Shown here: piece after piece, positions 31,693 through 43,190 of the stretch | Numbering within the stretch: position 1 is the first letter of the stretch | How the letters are laid out: each line of letters opens with the position of its first letter | The notes under the pieces: generated by a model | The model's database searches: none | The model's input: only the letters and a program-made list of their open reading frames with translations | What the model was told of the DNA's origin: nothing | Translations under genes and position numbers: made by a program | NCBI GenBank assembly: GCA_009731375.1 | Contig: BJOX01000106.1 | Span: 450,172-514,171 of the forward strand | Length of the DNA: 64,000 nt | From: Paulinella micropora | Taxonomy: Eukaryota > Cercozoa > Imbricatea > Euglyphida | Reading direction: 5' to 3'

Positions 31693-33453
31693 TTAGGGCC
31701 CGCTTGACGCGTTGCATGTGTTTGCGGTTCTTCTTGTAGCGGGGGGGCCACCAAGACTACTGTTGAAAGCTGGTCGAACTGGCTTCGGCTTAGGTCTGCG
31801 TGCTCCGGTAGCGCCAATAGTGTCGATGTGAAGGCAATCGCCGTAGCCGCACTTGCACCACACTTGATGTGTCTTGTTGGGGTGAAGCGCCTGCCATGCA
31901 AAAATGCCGTCAGGGACATTGTAGGCGAACTGGTTGCTGTCGAGTGATGGTACGGTATCTATTGAATACCAAACAGGATCCATACTATGTTTCCCCTTGA
32001 TGACTAGTTCAGCGAGCTTCCGCCAAACGCGCTCTTTGTCTTTGACGCTTGCCACACCGTTGATGGCTTCTGATGCGTTGAAGAAAGCGCGATCCAAAGA
32101 GTACGGGATGATGAGGCCGCAGTTGCTGAAGTAGTTGAGTTCCGAAAGGATCTCCCGTCGTAAGTAGATGTGAAGGCTGGGGTTAATAGCGGAAAGCCGA
32201 AATGCTGGCTGTGTAGGTAGATCGGAGGTTTTACTACCTGCGCAGTGTTTAGCTGTGCAAATACACCATGGTAAATGGGGTGTAAGGCATGCGCTGCGTG
32301 AAGCGCGGAAGGCAAAGAGGCCATCAGAGAGATCTTGTCGGGTACCGGCGTCGAAGTTTAGCTCGCGTTGGAGATAAGGCTTACCCGTACGTTGTCCGAC
32401 ATCGATCCCATGTGCCAAGTTGTACCAGAGGTAGCGTTGCAGATCCGGGTCAAGCTTGTCCGTAAGGTAGGCTGTAGCCGCGTTGAGTCCGCCAGAGGAG
32501 ACGCAACAAATCCATTCCATGTGCGCGTAAAGATTGAGTTGCTTCAAAATCTTAAGGCGCATGTCCGTTCGTAGATCGGGATTGATGACAGCAAGACGGA
32601 ACATACCTGGGTAGATAGGCTGAGGGGCTGGTTCGAGAGAGGCGTACTTCATGTCGAACCCTTCCGCTTGTTGTCTTGGTCTGGAACGTAGATGCATGGC
32701 GTAGGATGACGGCGATGTCGCCGCAGTTGAGGAAGACGATGACGATGAAGATGTGGCCGTAGGTGGTTGGCTACCTGCCGGGCTGGGCGAGTCCGGTTTT
32801 GTCTTGTCGTCGTCGTCGTCTTGTCTCCGGTGCGGAGCCGACTGTCCGGTGTTACAGGCTGCCCTTGCCACTCGGGGCGTCATAGGGGCAAGAGAAGAGC
32901 TTGGAGCAGCGTACATGAAAGGTCGTGAAGCGAGAGCGGGGCCCGGAGTGCTGGCGGGTGCAAGGCCCGAGCTAGAGCTCGAACTACTGGAGCTCGAACT
33001 GCTAGAGCTGGCACTGGAGCTGGAAGCTGGAGCGAATGCTGCGTCTTCGCTTGCGTCCACGTCAATCGGCTGCGTGCTGGATCCTGGTTTTCCGGGCCGT
33101 CCTTGTGGCTTCAGCATCACGTCAAATCCCGGGTCGATGTACATACCTTGGGGCAAACCGATGCGGTAGTGTCCGCGTGTTTCCAGTGGGCTCAAAGTGT
33201 GGACTGGGGGAGGCAGATTCAGGAGGGTCTCTGCGTCAATGTCCGACGTAACCATCTTCATTTCGCAGTAGAATAGACGTAGGCGCTCGGCAGTCTCGGT
33301 TGACTTCAAGTTGAGCCAGCGTCCCGTAGGAGTGTGTCTATCCACCGGCTGTGCCGCGAGTGCGTTTCCCGCCTCCCATCTACGGATGTGGGGATTCGGG
33401 TGGAAGTTGGTTTCTTTGCGAACGCATGGAACGCCAACAGGGTAACCTTTCAA
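31693..33453 (-). CDS. unknown poly-Ser ORF with a duplicated Cys-containing domain
   Basis: 586 codons between protease and RT of the enlarged gypsy element. The N-terminal 150 residues include short conserved-looking stretches (HYRIGLPQGMYIDPGFDV). Two poly-Ser linkers and an Asp run follow. Then a domain of about 125 residues occurs twice (about 32237-32612 and 31820-32205). Both copies begin F-R-L-x-x-I-N-P-x-L, share I-L-x-x-L-N, then (D)-G-(L/I)-F-A, and end in Cys clusters (PWCICTAKHC; VWCKCGYGDC). The clusters look metal-binding. I do not recognise the domain. The C-terminus is Arg/Pro-rich. Confidence 0.5.
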   Translation of the reverse strand: MKGYPVGVPCVRKETNFHPNPHIRRWEAGNALAAQPVDRHTPTGRWLNLKSTETAERLRLFYCEMKMVTSDIDAETLLNLPPPVHTLSPLETRGHYRIGLPQGMYIDPGFDVMLKPQGRPGKPGSSTQPIDVDASEDAAFAPASSSSASSSSSSSSSSSSSSGLAPASTPGPALASRPFMYAAPSSSLAPMTPRVARAACNTGQSAPHRRQDDDDDKTKPDSPSPAGSQPPTATSSSSSSSSTAATSPSSYAMHLRSRPRQQAEGFDMKYASLEPAPQPIYPGMFRLAVINPDLRTDMRLKILKQLNLYAHMEWICCVSSGGLNAATAYLTDKLDPDLQRYLWYNLAHGIDVGQRTGKPYLQRELNFDAGTRQDLSDGLFAFRASRSACLTPHLPWCICTAKHCAGSKTSDLPTQPAFRLSAINPSLHIYLRREILSELNYFSNCGLIIPYSLDRAFFNASEAINGVASVKDKERVWRKLAELVIKGKHSMDPVWYSIDTVPSLDSNQFAYNVPDGIFAWQALHPNKTHQVWCKCGYGDCLHIDTIGATGARRPKPKPVRPAFNSSLGGPPATRRTANTCNASSGP

Positions 33454-33838
33454 ACGCTTTTTCTCGCGAAAACTGGTTGGCGATGTCGTACTTGCAAGGG
33501 TAAGTGCCCGTAGGATGGTGGACTACGTGGATTTCTCGGCTGTAGCGTTTGCCGGTCTGGCTGGCGATTAGATAGATAGCGGTTTGAGCTATGATCCATT
33601 CCACGTTTTCGTATCGGGCCCAATAGAATGTAGTAGGCCATATCTGGTTGTTCGAGTCAGGTTGCTGTGGGTCGATCCAGTTTGGGCACGTTCGAGGGTA
33701 GTTAGCGAGATGTCGGCGGGCGTTCCTCCGATGGGTTCCTAGCGTGAACATGCCTCTGAAAATTTCTATTCCTCGCGTTAATCCACTCCAGTTGTCTGTG
33801 AGGATGTTGTCGAAGAACTTTCCGTCGCCCCTGTTCAT
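33380..33838 (-). pseudogene. unknown ORF upstream of the duplicated-domain ORF
   Basis: 152 codons with a natural amino-acid composition (IFRGMFTLGTHRRNARRHL; FYWARYENVEWIIAQTAIYL). No domain recognised. It overlaps the next frame by about 70 bases, suggesting one original reading frame split by a frameshift. Confidence 0.4.
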
Positions 33839-34301
33839 GTAGTAAATGGTCAGGGAGCTCTCGTTGAAATAGTTCCGAGGGAGGTCGACTGTGCATAGGT
33901 AGCTGCGTGTACTGGCCTACCTTGGATGTCGTAATAGGATTCCGTTGCGGTGGTCTTCAGCCAGATGGGATCAATGCAAGGGAGTCGGTGGAAGTAGTGC
34001 TGAAGTGCGAAGCAGCGTTCTCGTGTTGGTAGCCTGAACGAGTAGCGTTAGTACTCTGAGATGCCAAATGCCGGGGCCATGGTGTATAGGCCGGTGGTCG
34101 GAGTTTCCATGTAGCTCCACGGAAAAAGCAACTCACCTTCGGAAAGAGCGTCCACGATGGTGTCTCGGGGTGCCGTTCTTGGGGAGGCACCAACATTGAG
34201 TCCTAGGTACGACGACACATTCACTGATTATTGTATCCCCAAGGACGGAGTCTGTGTTGATATGTCATGCCGGTGCGGAAGTAGTCCACGTCCCCGGTTG
34301 G

Positions 34302-35213
34302 CTACACTTGGCGGCCGATGAGGGCTGTACACACAAGTTGTGCAGTGCTTCGTCCATGTACCGGGCCCAAGTGAAGGATGGTGGCATTCAAGTTAGTTTC
34401 CAAGAATTTCTTTATCGTGGGTGCGCCTTTCGGTTGGTTCAGAATATTCTCCACGTCCTCCTTCTTAAGTCTTTGCGGGGGCTGATCGTGAAGAAGACGT
34501 GACTTTGTGCGTTCCGTGACCCTGAGTAGGCAAAGGGCTTCCATGTTGACAACTCCTTTGCATTCCTCGCCTTGGGAAAGAAGAGACATTCCCAACGTGA
34601 TGTCGCTATATGTAGCAGGATCCATCTGATTCTCATGGGGCATGTTACGAGGCGGCCAATAGTGTTGCATGAGGTGCGTAGGTCTGTCGCGACTAAGGCC
34701 GTACGTTTCATCAACAAAATGAATGGTTTGGTTGCCCCAAGGAGTTCTTCCATACATCTGGCGAGGGTCGGTACGTATGTAAGTCTTACTTTCACGGGTG
34801 CGTGTGGGCACTATTGTTAACGACGAACTCGAAGACGAACTCGAAGACGAACTCGAAGACGAACTCGAAGACGAACTCGAAGTTGTACTCGAAGTTGTGC
34901 CCGAAGTTGTGCTCGAAGTTGTGCTCAAAGTTGTGCTCGTCGATGAACTCGATGAAGAGCTCGATGACGAGCTCGATGAGGAGCCTGTTGCAGAACTCGA
35001 TGATGCGCTCTGGTATGGGTTCCATGTTAAGCCTGCCAGTGCTTCCCAAGGAATGAAGGTGCGCGCCAAAAGCGGGTTCGCAATGAAGTTGTAGTACTCC
35101 GTGAATGGGAGGGCCATGCGGTCCGCAGATCTCCAAAGGATGTGGTCCACAGGTGGTGGGATCTCGTAAGTCCCACGTGCGTCGTCTGCCGTGCGTAGCA
35201 ACGCTCGTTCCAC
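34302..35213 (-). pseudogene. unknown ORF with a long Ser/Thr linker
   Basis: 303 codons. A globular-looking start (HILWRSADRMALPFTEYYNF) is followed by about 75 residues of almost only Ser and Thr, then a second folded-looking part (RQMYGRTPWGNQTIHFVDET; LHLGPVHGRSTAQLVC). The linker DNA is a GAACTC/GACGAA-type repeat (34825-34990). Not recognised. The upstream continuation lies in other frames at 34792-35442 and 35237-35764. Confidence 0.42.
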
Positions 35214-35764
35214 TCGAGGGTAGTCCCAGCCATGATCTATGTGGAATGATGTTGTCGGGCCATAGACCTTGGCTGGTGATCATTTGCTCTGGTATCCAAT
35301 AACCAATGTGTGGGCATCTGGAGTATGTACCCGCGAAGCAAACAGATCCCAGCGTCGGGAAGTAGTTCGCGTATACTTCCTTGACAATCCACAAGTCTGT
35401 GTCTGTGGTAGGGGCTTCTTTTTCTTCTGGTGCGGGAACCAAGCGCGGAGGTACCCATGCGAATGGGACCGGCTGGACCTCTAAAGACTTGGTACTGTGC
35501 AGGCGGAGTATGAAGGTCCGCGCGGAAGGTGGCTATTGGAGTCTGAAGGTCGACTCGTCTGAGTTGGTAGGGGTCTCCAATTTGGTCACGGACATTTGGT
35601 GTCATCTGCTGTGCTGAGAATCCCACGAGTCCCTTGAATTCGTCCAATGGGCCGGGTCCGACAAAAGGGGATACATTTGCCGCCGGGGGCGATGTAGCTG
35701 TCCTCCTCGGTCGGGACCGCGGACTGATGATGGGCCGAACTCTTCCGATGGGGGATGGCTCCAC
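34792..35764 (-). pseudogene. frameshifted segments joining the acidic and Ser/Thr ORFs
   Basis: Two overlapping frames (35764-35237 and 35442-34792) carry natural-looking sequence (LDEFKGLVGFSAQQM; DLWIVKEVYANYFPTLGSVC), each taking over from the last. They document at least two frameshifts in a once-continuous ORF. Confidence 0.4.
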
Positions 35765-36783
35765 TGCTCGGGTTCGGAGTCCTCCTCTGAAGCGAGTGCT
35801 CCAGACTGAAGTGGCAGTTGGGGCGCTGGTGAATCCGGAACCTGATTGAGGTCTCGAACAAGGTTGTCGTTGATTTGACTAACCTGCATGCAGTCTGCGA
35901 TAGTAGGAGACACCGCTCTCGGTGCTGATGAGGACGATGACGATGAAGACTGGGCCTGGTTGGTCAGCACAGGGGGCGTCGATGATGTGGCCGTCGATGG
36001 CGCCGTCATAATCGGAGTAGGTCGTACCGACGATGATGATGACGATGATGACGCCGACGACGATGATGCTGCCGACGACGATGATAATGCTGCCGACGAC
36101 GATGATGGTGCTGCCGCCAGATAGCTTAAGGAGCGTTTCGTCTGCGAAGGCTTACCTCGGAGTTGAGCGAGGTATTGTCGCGCCAGTTCGTCTTCTCTTT
36201 TCCAGGCCGATTCAAGCCACTCATTGGTAGAAGGGGCACGTGGTGCGTTTCCAACTTGAGAGGGAGGTGTTTCCCGCCACACTCGGGTTGATTCGCTCGT
36301 AGTCGGAGTAGCAGTCGCGCCAGTCGAAGGAGCTGGGGATTCTTCTGAAGGTGGGGATGCCTCCAGCTTCTGTCGTTTGGAGGATGGCGGTGGAGTGCGT
36401 TTGTTTTCCTCCTGTCTTACACGAGAGCGTGTTGTGACATGCTGCGTCTGCACAGGTGTAGGAGCGCTCGCCTTGCTTTTGCCATCTTGTTCGCTCTCGG
36501 TCTCGACTAGTTCGATTTCTTCTTCTTCTTCTTCTTTTTCTTCTTCTTCTTCTTCTTCTTCTTCTTCTTCTTCTTCTTCGTCAGCTTCTTCGTCAGCTTC
36601 TTCGTCAGCGTCTTCGTCGTCCTCCTCATTGTCCTCTTCGTCGTCTTCTCCCTTTTCCTCCTTGCGTCGTTCTCTCCATCCAACTCTGAAGTCCAGCGGT
36701 GATCTCTTTCCTGTATCGATATCACGCGAAGACATGAACAGGTTGACTTGGCGATCGTAAAGGTGAGCATTCGAAGTGGACAA
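35602..36783 (-). pseudogene. acidic and poly-Ser ORF following the gypsy protease
   Basis: 393 codons. Residues about 35-95 are nearly all Glu and Asp, encoded by a CTT/TTC trinucleotide tract at 36516-36640. Then comes a basic Pro-rich part and two poly-Ser/Ala runs. No fold is recognised; probably a disordered linker region expanded from microsatellites. Confidence 0.45.
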
Positions 36784-37537
36784 AAGGTCGTGGGCGTGCG
36801 AAGAGCTGAAGCTTGGGACGGCGGTCGATGATTTTGTTAAATTTGACTATCGGGTAGGACGTCTCCTTCGCCAGTGTTACAGGGCGGAAGTCGTAGCTAA
36901 CCGTAGCTAATTGTAAGTCACCGACTTGAAGTGGCGTCTCGAAGAGATGGAACTCCGTCTCGTAGACGATTTGCTTGGAAGGGGGCTTCAGGGGCATATA
37001 GTCCGTGGGCCGAATCGCTTGCGCGTTGTCAATGGAGAGGTTGAGCTGGGCCGAGACCTCGTTGGCAAGAAGCAGGTTCATACCTTCGGGGAGGTGGCTC
37101 GACATATAAATCGTGATGGCATGAAGCGGAGACGTCGGTGTGGCCGAGATGAAAAGTTCAATACCTTCAGTAGCATCAACACCAACAGATGAGCGTGCGT
37201 CGATGGGTGGGAGCGACACGATCTCAAGTCCTTGGTGTATTACCCAGTCGAGGAGGGCTACGCCTTTGCAGTTGCAGGCCGAGTCTAGAACGCATGTAGT
37301 CTCACCGATGATGTCTTCTTCCGGGGACGGACGCAATGATTTGCGTATGTATATGTTCCCGCAGACGACGGTCGGGGTCGTAGAAATGCGGAGTAGACGT
37401 CGTGACTCCTGAGACGCCGCGCGCGTCGTCATGTGGAAAGCCCGTGGCTTCTTCCGCGTGGCGGCCGAGGGATGGCTTCCAGTTGCAATGCTTGCCTTCG
37501 TCTTGACAACGCTGTTGTCGAAGCTTGCATTCTTCAA
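36722..37537 (-). pseudogene. gypsy aspartic protease region
   Basis: 271 codons. The candidate active site TTCVLDSACNCKGVALL reads D-S-A instead of D-(S/T)-G. It is followed by IYMSSHLPEGMNLLLANEV, resembling the later protease strands (I-L-G-x-D type). It overlaps the gag ORF by 236 bases in another frame, as expected for a programmed or decayed frameshift junction. Confidence 0.5.
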
Positions 37538-39962
37538 GCGAGTGCTTCGGGGTCTGATCCGGCTTGAGGAACTGGTTATGTTCCTTGCAGTAGGAGCATG
37601 GAATCCCGGTGAAGGGTGGACGCTTTGGCGAGGTAGGGGCGGACTTGGTGGCGGCCGTAACCATCAACGATTTCTTCGAAGGGATGGCAATCGCATTCGC
37701 CTTGGTGAAGGGTGGGCGTGCTGCCGTCTTCTTCGTCGTCGGGGCTGGCTTGTCCGTCTTAGTCCGCTTGTTGGGGCGTCCGCGATTCGGTGATGCAGCC
37801 GGTTGAGCCATCGACATGGCGTCAGCCTTGCGCTTCTGACGAGGAGGGCGTTTGTTCTCCTTGTTTTCCTGCTGCGTCCTATGCGGTTTCTTCTGACGAG
37901 TGTCGACCTTGACGGTTGAATCACGGGAGAAGGTGGAAGGCGTCGGACGAGGAGGGCGCTCCCGTAGTCGCTTGTATGTGGCAGCCGACGAGGGCTTCGT
38001 AGTACTTTCCATCCAGGGCCAATATTCTTCCATGACATGGAGATCGAGGGAGTTGGTCCAGGGCAGAAGGTCAGTGAGGTCGCGGGGCCATGCAACACCA
38101 AGTGCATTAAGTATCTCGGTGGCGTACAGGGTCCATCGCTCTCGTTCCATGGGCGTAAGCATCCGAGACACATCGCGGACTTGATTGAAGTCGGCCGTCA
38201 GATAGCCAGCTGCCTGGGCCGTCTCGTAGCTTGTGAAGCAACGATTTACATACCCTGCAAGGCTTTCCTTCTTGAAGCGTCGAAGTTTGAGGGCTTGCAT
38301 AGCTGGTCGCTTCGTGTCTCCCTTGTCCAGTCGTCCCTTGAACAGCTCCATGAAATATTCTATGAGCATGTACGGGATGATGCTCCAGACGCGGGTGCGT
38401 TCGTCAGTAACACGAATGTATCGAGTCCAGTACGCGTCCATGAGGGCCCTTGCAGTCTTGTCTCCCCACTTGTTCACCGTGTCGATGATGCGGTTGCATG
38501 CCAGGAGCATTGACAAGTTATTCAACTGTAAGTTGAATGCAAGTTCGCGGGCTTGAGTAGCGACGTCATGTCCCGGCGCGGTGGTCGGGCGGGTCAACAC
38601 AAGGAGAGACCGAACTCGGGCCATCATGTGCAACGTGCGGGGTGGAATACCTGCAAAGGTGGACGATCGCAGAACTCTTCCTGCCGATGATGCTGACGGG
38701 GATTCATTTCCCGAAGATGGCAGGGATGGTGTAGCCGTCCCAGGAGGGCCATTCTCCACCGAAGGGGCCGGTGGCTGAGTCGCAATCGTCGTACCAGACG
38801 ATGGATCAGGTGACGAACCTGCAGACGAGCTCGGTGTTGAGCTCGATGCCGAGCTTGAAGATGAGCTTGATGACGAGCTCGCGAGAGCCGGAGTCGCCAC
38901 TGTTGCATTACCGGTTGTTGCAGTCACAGGGGCTCCACCTTGGTCCTCCACGGGAGGGTTCGTACCACCAGCGAGCAGGGTCGAGTAAGCTTCTTCCACA
39001 ACGGGGAAGAGAGGGCTCAGTGTGATTCTACTACCTTGCATTGTTGTACCCAGCGAGATGCGAGGCGTCGGGCGTGCCGGCGTCAATGTAGCGGGGGTTG
39101 AACCTGACGAATCAGTCGGAGTTGCTGCCAATGGAGCAAAGGCCGGTCTGGGTCCAAAAGAGCCAATTATCAGTCGAAATGGTGACGTGAAATCTGGGTC
39201 AGTCATGGACAGTGCTCGATTGACCAATGGGGCAGGTGGGCGAGATGCCAAGATGGATGCCAGCGATGGATGCGGTTCACGCCGGGGCAGGGGTGTCGCT
39301 CCACTTGCTAGACTTCCAGGGTGGGCAAACGGACCAACAGGGGTGATAGGAGGTACCCTACCAATGGGGGCCAGTGCTGTTGCACCTGCGGGCATCGTAA
39401 CTGGAGTAAAGCCCAACGATGGGGTGACTACAGGGGGCGATGTTGCAGCCGATGATGGTGCAGCTGGAGCAGTGGGGCTCGTTGATGGGTGAGTCAGCGG
39501 TGTAGGTCCCGGAGGAATACTTCCCAGGGCTATTGCTGGCGTCGAACCAATCAGGGTCGATGGAGGCACGGTAACTGGAGTGCTTGCAGGGGCTGGGAGT
39601 ACCAATCCAAGGAGTGATCCAGGTGCTCCAGGCATCGAAGTCGAAATAGGTAAATGATTAACATATACCTCGAGAGGGATGAGAGTACCCAATTGATTCC
39701 AGAGAGCCTCCTGTTGAGCTGCAGAGCCTGTAGGTCCCAGATACTCCTGGTAGATGTCGTGGGCCGTCACGTTGGGGTTGCACATCCAGCGTGAGGGATG
39801 GTGTCGGTACCAATGGCAGATGAAGCAAATTAGTTTGCTTGTCCTTGACTGCCTTGAGTAGAACGTTCCTGTATTCGCCAGAGTAGTTGGTGAATAAATC
39901 CTCTTTGAACTGCGTTGATTGCGTCCACGAGAGGTCCGTAGTGAGAGGAGTAGACTTCCCAT
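37302..39962 (-). pseudogene. gypsy gag, main part
   Basis: 886 codons. A Pro/Thr/Ala-rich disordered first half leads to a capsid-like helical core at about residues 480-690 (MLIEYFMELFKGRLDKGDTK; RRFKKESLAGYVNRCF). A basic Lys/Pro-rich nucleocapsid part follows, then a Cys/His cluster (IPCSYCKEH...HSLEEC) that could be an atypical CCHC. The true N-terminus is in another frame at 39658-40101. Confidence 0.62.
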
Positions 39963-40101
39963 CCTCTACTTCCTTCAGAAACTTCTTTTCAAAAGGCAGA
40001 AGACCATGGTAGACGCCCAATATAGTGAAAGGGTCCAAGCATTTCCTCTTGTACTCCCGAATACGCGACAGGGGATCGTCGTGGCGTGAGTTGGCGAACA
40101 T
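39658..40101 (-). pseudogene. gypsy gag N-terminus, frameshifted from the main gag
   Basis: 147 codons starting MFANSRHDDPLSRIREYKRK. Natural composition for about 100 residues, then loses character where the main gag frame takes over (near 39800). Best candidate for the Gag start. Confidence 0.5.
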
Positions 40102-40449
40102 TCCACGTCACCAGGGGTAGGCCAGGCAGTGTTGGTACACTTGTAGAGCACGATGAGCAGCAAACAGGATGATCTTGCTGGGTGATAAATTAAGGGGGTG
40201 ATCCTAACACAAACAAAACCAAACACATACTGTGTTGGTCGACTGCATAGAGTGTGGAAGAACAGAAATACGACACAAAAATGCAAAGACAGGTGAACGA
40301 TCTGTCTCACATATGTGGTTTTTGATGACCTCTGATCTTCCACTGTCGTTGAGTAGTAGCTTCCTTGTAGGAGGTGCTTTCAAATCGATCTGTCGACAGA
40401 GCACACAAAACTCGTGTGTGCAGTTTCCACTTGAAAGGAAAATTCGAAT
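40102..40449. other. non-coding leader or flank, no LTR identified
   Basis: About 350 bases between gag and repeat R1. It should hold the 5' leader and LTR of the enlarged gypsy element, but no partner was found at the other end. No gene. Confidence 0.45.
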
Positions 40450-41032
40450 TGTGAGTTTGGATACAACCCCAAGGGATAAATACACAACGAACTCTTATTA
40501 AAAGTCTCTATGGCTGCAAACATCCCTAACTCCTAAGAGTAGGTGAAATAGCAGTAAATAGCTGAGAGGTCACTTCGTTTATTTACGTTGATTTCTGCTG
40601 GTTTGCAGACTTGGTTTGCAAAGTACGATCTTGGTTGAACGTAGATTGTGAGTAGCTGTTAGACTACACTTGAAGTTAAATGTACAATGTACTTGAAGGT
40701 GGCTTCAAGTTCAAGTCATTGGTGTTCAAGTGGAAGTCCGAGATTTTCATTNNNNNNNNNNAATTATCATGTTTATGTTCTCTTGACTGTGTTCCCCAAA
40801 ATTCACCGTAATTTGTGGTTTTCGGGAAATCGTGGAAAAAAGCGGCAATGGAGAAGGGGAAAATGGCAAATGCTGTAAAAACTTTGATTAAATCGTTTGA
40901 AGTCATTCCTGGACGAAATCGAAAGCTAGTTAGTGAAGTCGAAACGTCGTGCAGAATCTAACGGGCCGGTCAAAAACACTAAAATGTCAACGGTAGTGGT
41001 TTTGGCCGGTCGTTAAAGTGCTCAGTCTGATA
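40450..41032 (+). repeat. dispersed repeat R1, copy b
   Basis: Same start (TGTGAGTTTGG) and end (GTGCTCAGTCTGATA) as copy a at 17217, nearly identical throughout, with a 10-base gap at 40752-40761. Same orientation as copy a. Confidence 0.85.
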
Positions 41033-42106
41033 TGCCCTGAACTAGTAAAGATAGAGATGGTCATGAAAAAGATCAAACACTTGACCGATTTTGACAGTTT
41101 TCGCAACAAGGTCACCAGTCTCCGTAACCCTCCCCTCTGAGCTTTTTCCTAGGTTGGCCGGGCCAGGACAAAGAACCGCAAAAGTCTGGGAATTTCCTTG
41201 CATTTCTTCCAGTCAAGATGGTGTCAAAAAAGTTGGAAAACAAGCTTTCGTTTGTTAAGGGATCTTGACATACAACAGTAAGGTTTTCAAAGATAGCTTC
41301 CTGCCGACATATAAAATAAACCCATAACTAAAAAATATAGTTAAAACCACATTGAACACTTTTTTTAAGTTAAATTTGTTCGAGTCACAGGGGAAAAAAA
41401 CCCAGGAAACTACTCCTCCTTCAATACCAATTCTTTTTTCAAACCGACTTCAGATTCTGAAAGCTCACACTCGATATTACTGCTCGGACCAAACTATGGC
41501 GAATTATAGATAAATTTTGCCTATCAATTTTTTTCAATCTGAATAAAACACAAAATTTTGAATTTGCCTTGAATTTTAAATTTAAATTTAAATTTTTTCA
41601 ATGTTTGAAACTAGTGAGCAGTAGATCTCATCCGAGTGATCTTTCTAACAAAAAAACATATCACAAAAAGGTTGAAAACTTCAAAAGTTATAGTTGCCTC
41701 CATTTTGGACCACACTAAAACGACCTAAAAAACATGTGACTAGAGTTTTTTTCACAAGTTGAAAACAGCTCCGGTTGTCTCGGGAGAATTATTTAAAAAC
41801 TAGTCACTAAAAAGTGAATGCCGGGCCGCCGCGGCATCCTCAGGAACATAGACAATAGGCATCACTGCCACATAAATATTAATATATTCTTTTCGCAGTG
41901 ACCAGAACCGTAGGCTGCAAAACAGGAATTTGATTGGTTTGAGTCTGAGTTAGTTTTGCCTGTTTTTCAATGAGGTTTTCGTGATAATAATGTTATTTCA
42001 TCACTTTCTTTATCAGCAATGATGTATAATTTTTATTGAATAAAATTACATATTGCATTCTAATTTTTTTGTTTGAATTCTACCAATCATTTTTATACGG
42101 GAGAAC
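41033..42106. other. AT-rich intergenic DNA, nothing recognised
   Basis: About 1.1 kb, A/T-rich, with a short palindromic AAATTTAAATTTAAATTT tract near 41576. No gene, repeat family or clear element ends. Confidence 0.5.
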
Positions 42107-42110
42107 CTAC
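42107..42110. repeat. target-site duplication CTAC (left)
   Basis: CTAC immediately before the LTR at 42111 matches CTAC at 52725-52728 immediately after the other LTR. Four bases is a usual size for gypsy-type integration. Confidence 0.8.
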
Positions 42111-42347
42111 TGTAATGCCCCCAACGATAGCTCGTAAAAAGTCGGTAATACAACCAAACACAGTCCTCAAGAATGAGAATGATGTCTCGTTGTATTAGCT
42201 CAGTGAAGCCAAAAAGGAAAACGGCAACAGACCAGGAATAAAATGGCATCAGGTCCAATCCGGACAAATAATACTGAAAAACAAGCTGGTGCACCTGTCA
42301 CCAGGAAAAGGTATTTTTTACCGGCTATCCGGGGGGTGATGCCTACA
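42111..42347 (-). repeat. 3' LTR of the young gypsy element
   Basis: 237 bases. On the element strand it runs from TGTAGGCATC to GGGGGCATTACA, with TG...CA ends inside TGTA...TACA. It differs from the other LTR at a single base (G versus T, near 42333 / 52710). Confidence 0.95.
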
Positions 42348-42359
42348 GTACCCCCTCCC
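42348..42359 (-). promoter_or_regulatory. polypurine tract of the young gypsy element
   Basis: GGGAGGGGGTAC on the minus strand directly abuts the 3' LTR, in the position where plus-strand cDNA synthesis is primed. Confidence 0.75.
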
Positions 42360-43190
42360 GATTTTATGACGGAAATAGCATTTTCGTCATACACCTTCTG
42401 ATTTCTTTCTGCAAATAGTATGCGCTATGGAGTCATGCCACACAGCGCATCGACCCACGGATAGACGCTAAAAGACGATAAATATATCCTCATACGGCAC
42501 GTCAAAGCGGATTCTCTAGCCTTTCTTGTAAATTTTGAACTCCTTCCCCTCAATTTCTTTTTTTTTTTTTTTTTTTTTCGGCAGTATGTCAAGAACAAAC
42601 GTACTATTAAAAAAAAAATACAAGCAACGTGGTGCTGTAGTACGATTCCCCCTTTGATCTCCTTCTTCTTCTTATCATTATCATTATTATTATTATTATT
42701 CACAGGGAGATCGTAAGTACATTGTCTTTTTTAATGACATACCCTTGTATAAGGCGGATATCCTATGATATAGTATTAGGGGGCCAGTCCTAATAGCTAT
42801 ATCCGAAGTCGAGGTGTATGTACCCGACCCTGCGATATACCGACACAAGTAGAGATTGACCGTGCTCAGGTACGACAGTATATAATCTATCGTAAAAAAT
42901 AATTTAATGAAAGTTTCAGAGAACATTTCATTTTCGAGAACATCATCCCAGGACTTGGAAAGGGTCATACCCGGGAACACCATCGCTCAATACACTAGCG
43001 ATCCCCGTATACGGTGTAGTATCATCGTCGATCGACCTTTCGCACTCGTATGTTGCGATCGAATGCCAAGTTATATCACTGAGTCTTTTTAATATTCATA
43101 TTGATAACTGATGATGCATGATCAAATCATGATACGCCGTGGGCAATCAATCAGTTTATTTGAGACGCATAAAGAAAAATAGTTTCTTTG
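42360..43190 (-). other. 3' untranslated region of the young gypsy element
   Basis: About 830 bases between the pol stop and the polypurine tract. Includes a T-run (42559-42578), a short ATT tract and an AT-rich stretch. No ORF of note. Unusually long for a gypsy 3' region; a remnant of another ORF cannot be excluded. Confidence 0.6.

Larger units (their letters stand above)
27054..40101 (-). mobile_element. decayed, enlarged Ty3/gypsy retrotransposon
   Basis: Minus-strand order is gag, protease, about 5.5 kb of extra coding sequence, RT, RNase H, integrase. RT before integrase is the Ty3/gypsy arrangement. Many frameshifts split the frames. No LTR pair is evident: the low-coordinate end abuts a truncated copia LTR, and 40102-40449 holds only non-coding DNA before repeat R1. 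Length is about 13 kb, versus 5-8 kb for most gypsy elements. Confidence 0.82.

Noticed and set aside
34572-36770. Plus-strand acidic or Ser-rich ORFs opposite the gypsy element
   Set aside because: They are antisense shadows of the poly-Ser and Glu-rich trinucleotide tracts.
17217-41032. R1 copies a and b as LTRs of one 23-kb element
   Set aside because: No matching target duplication, no primer site convincingly next to copy a, and the interior is other elements in both orientations. Kept only as a possibility in the findings.
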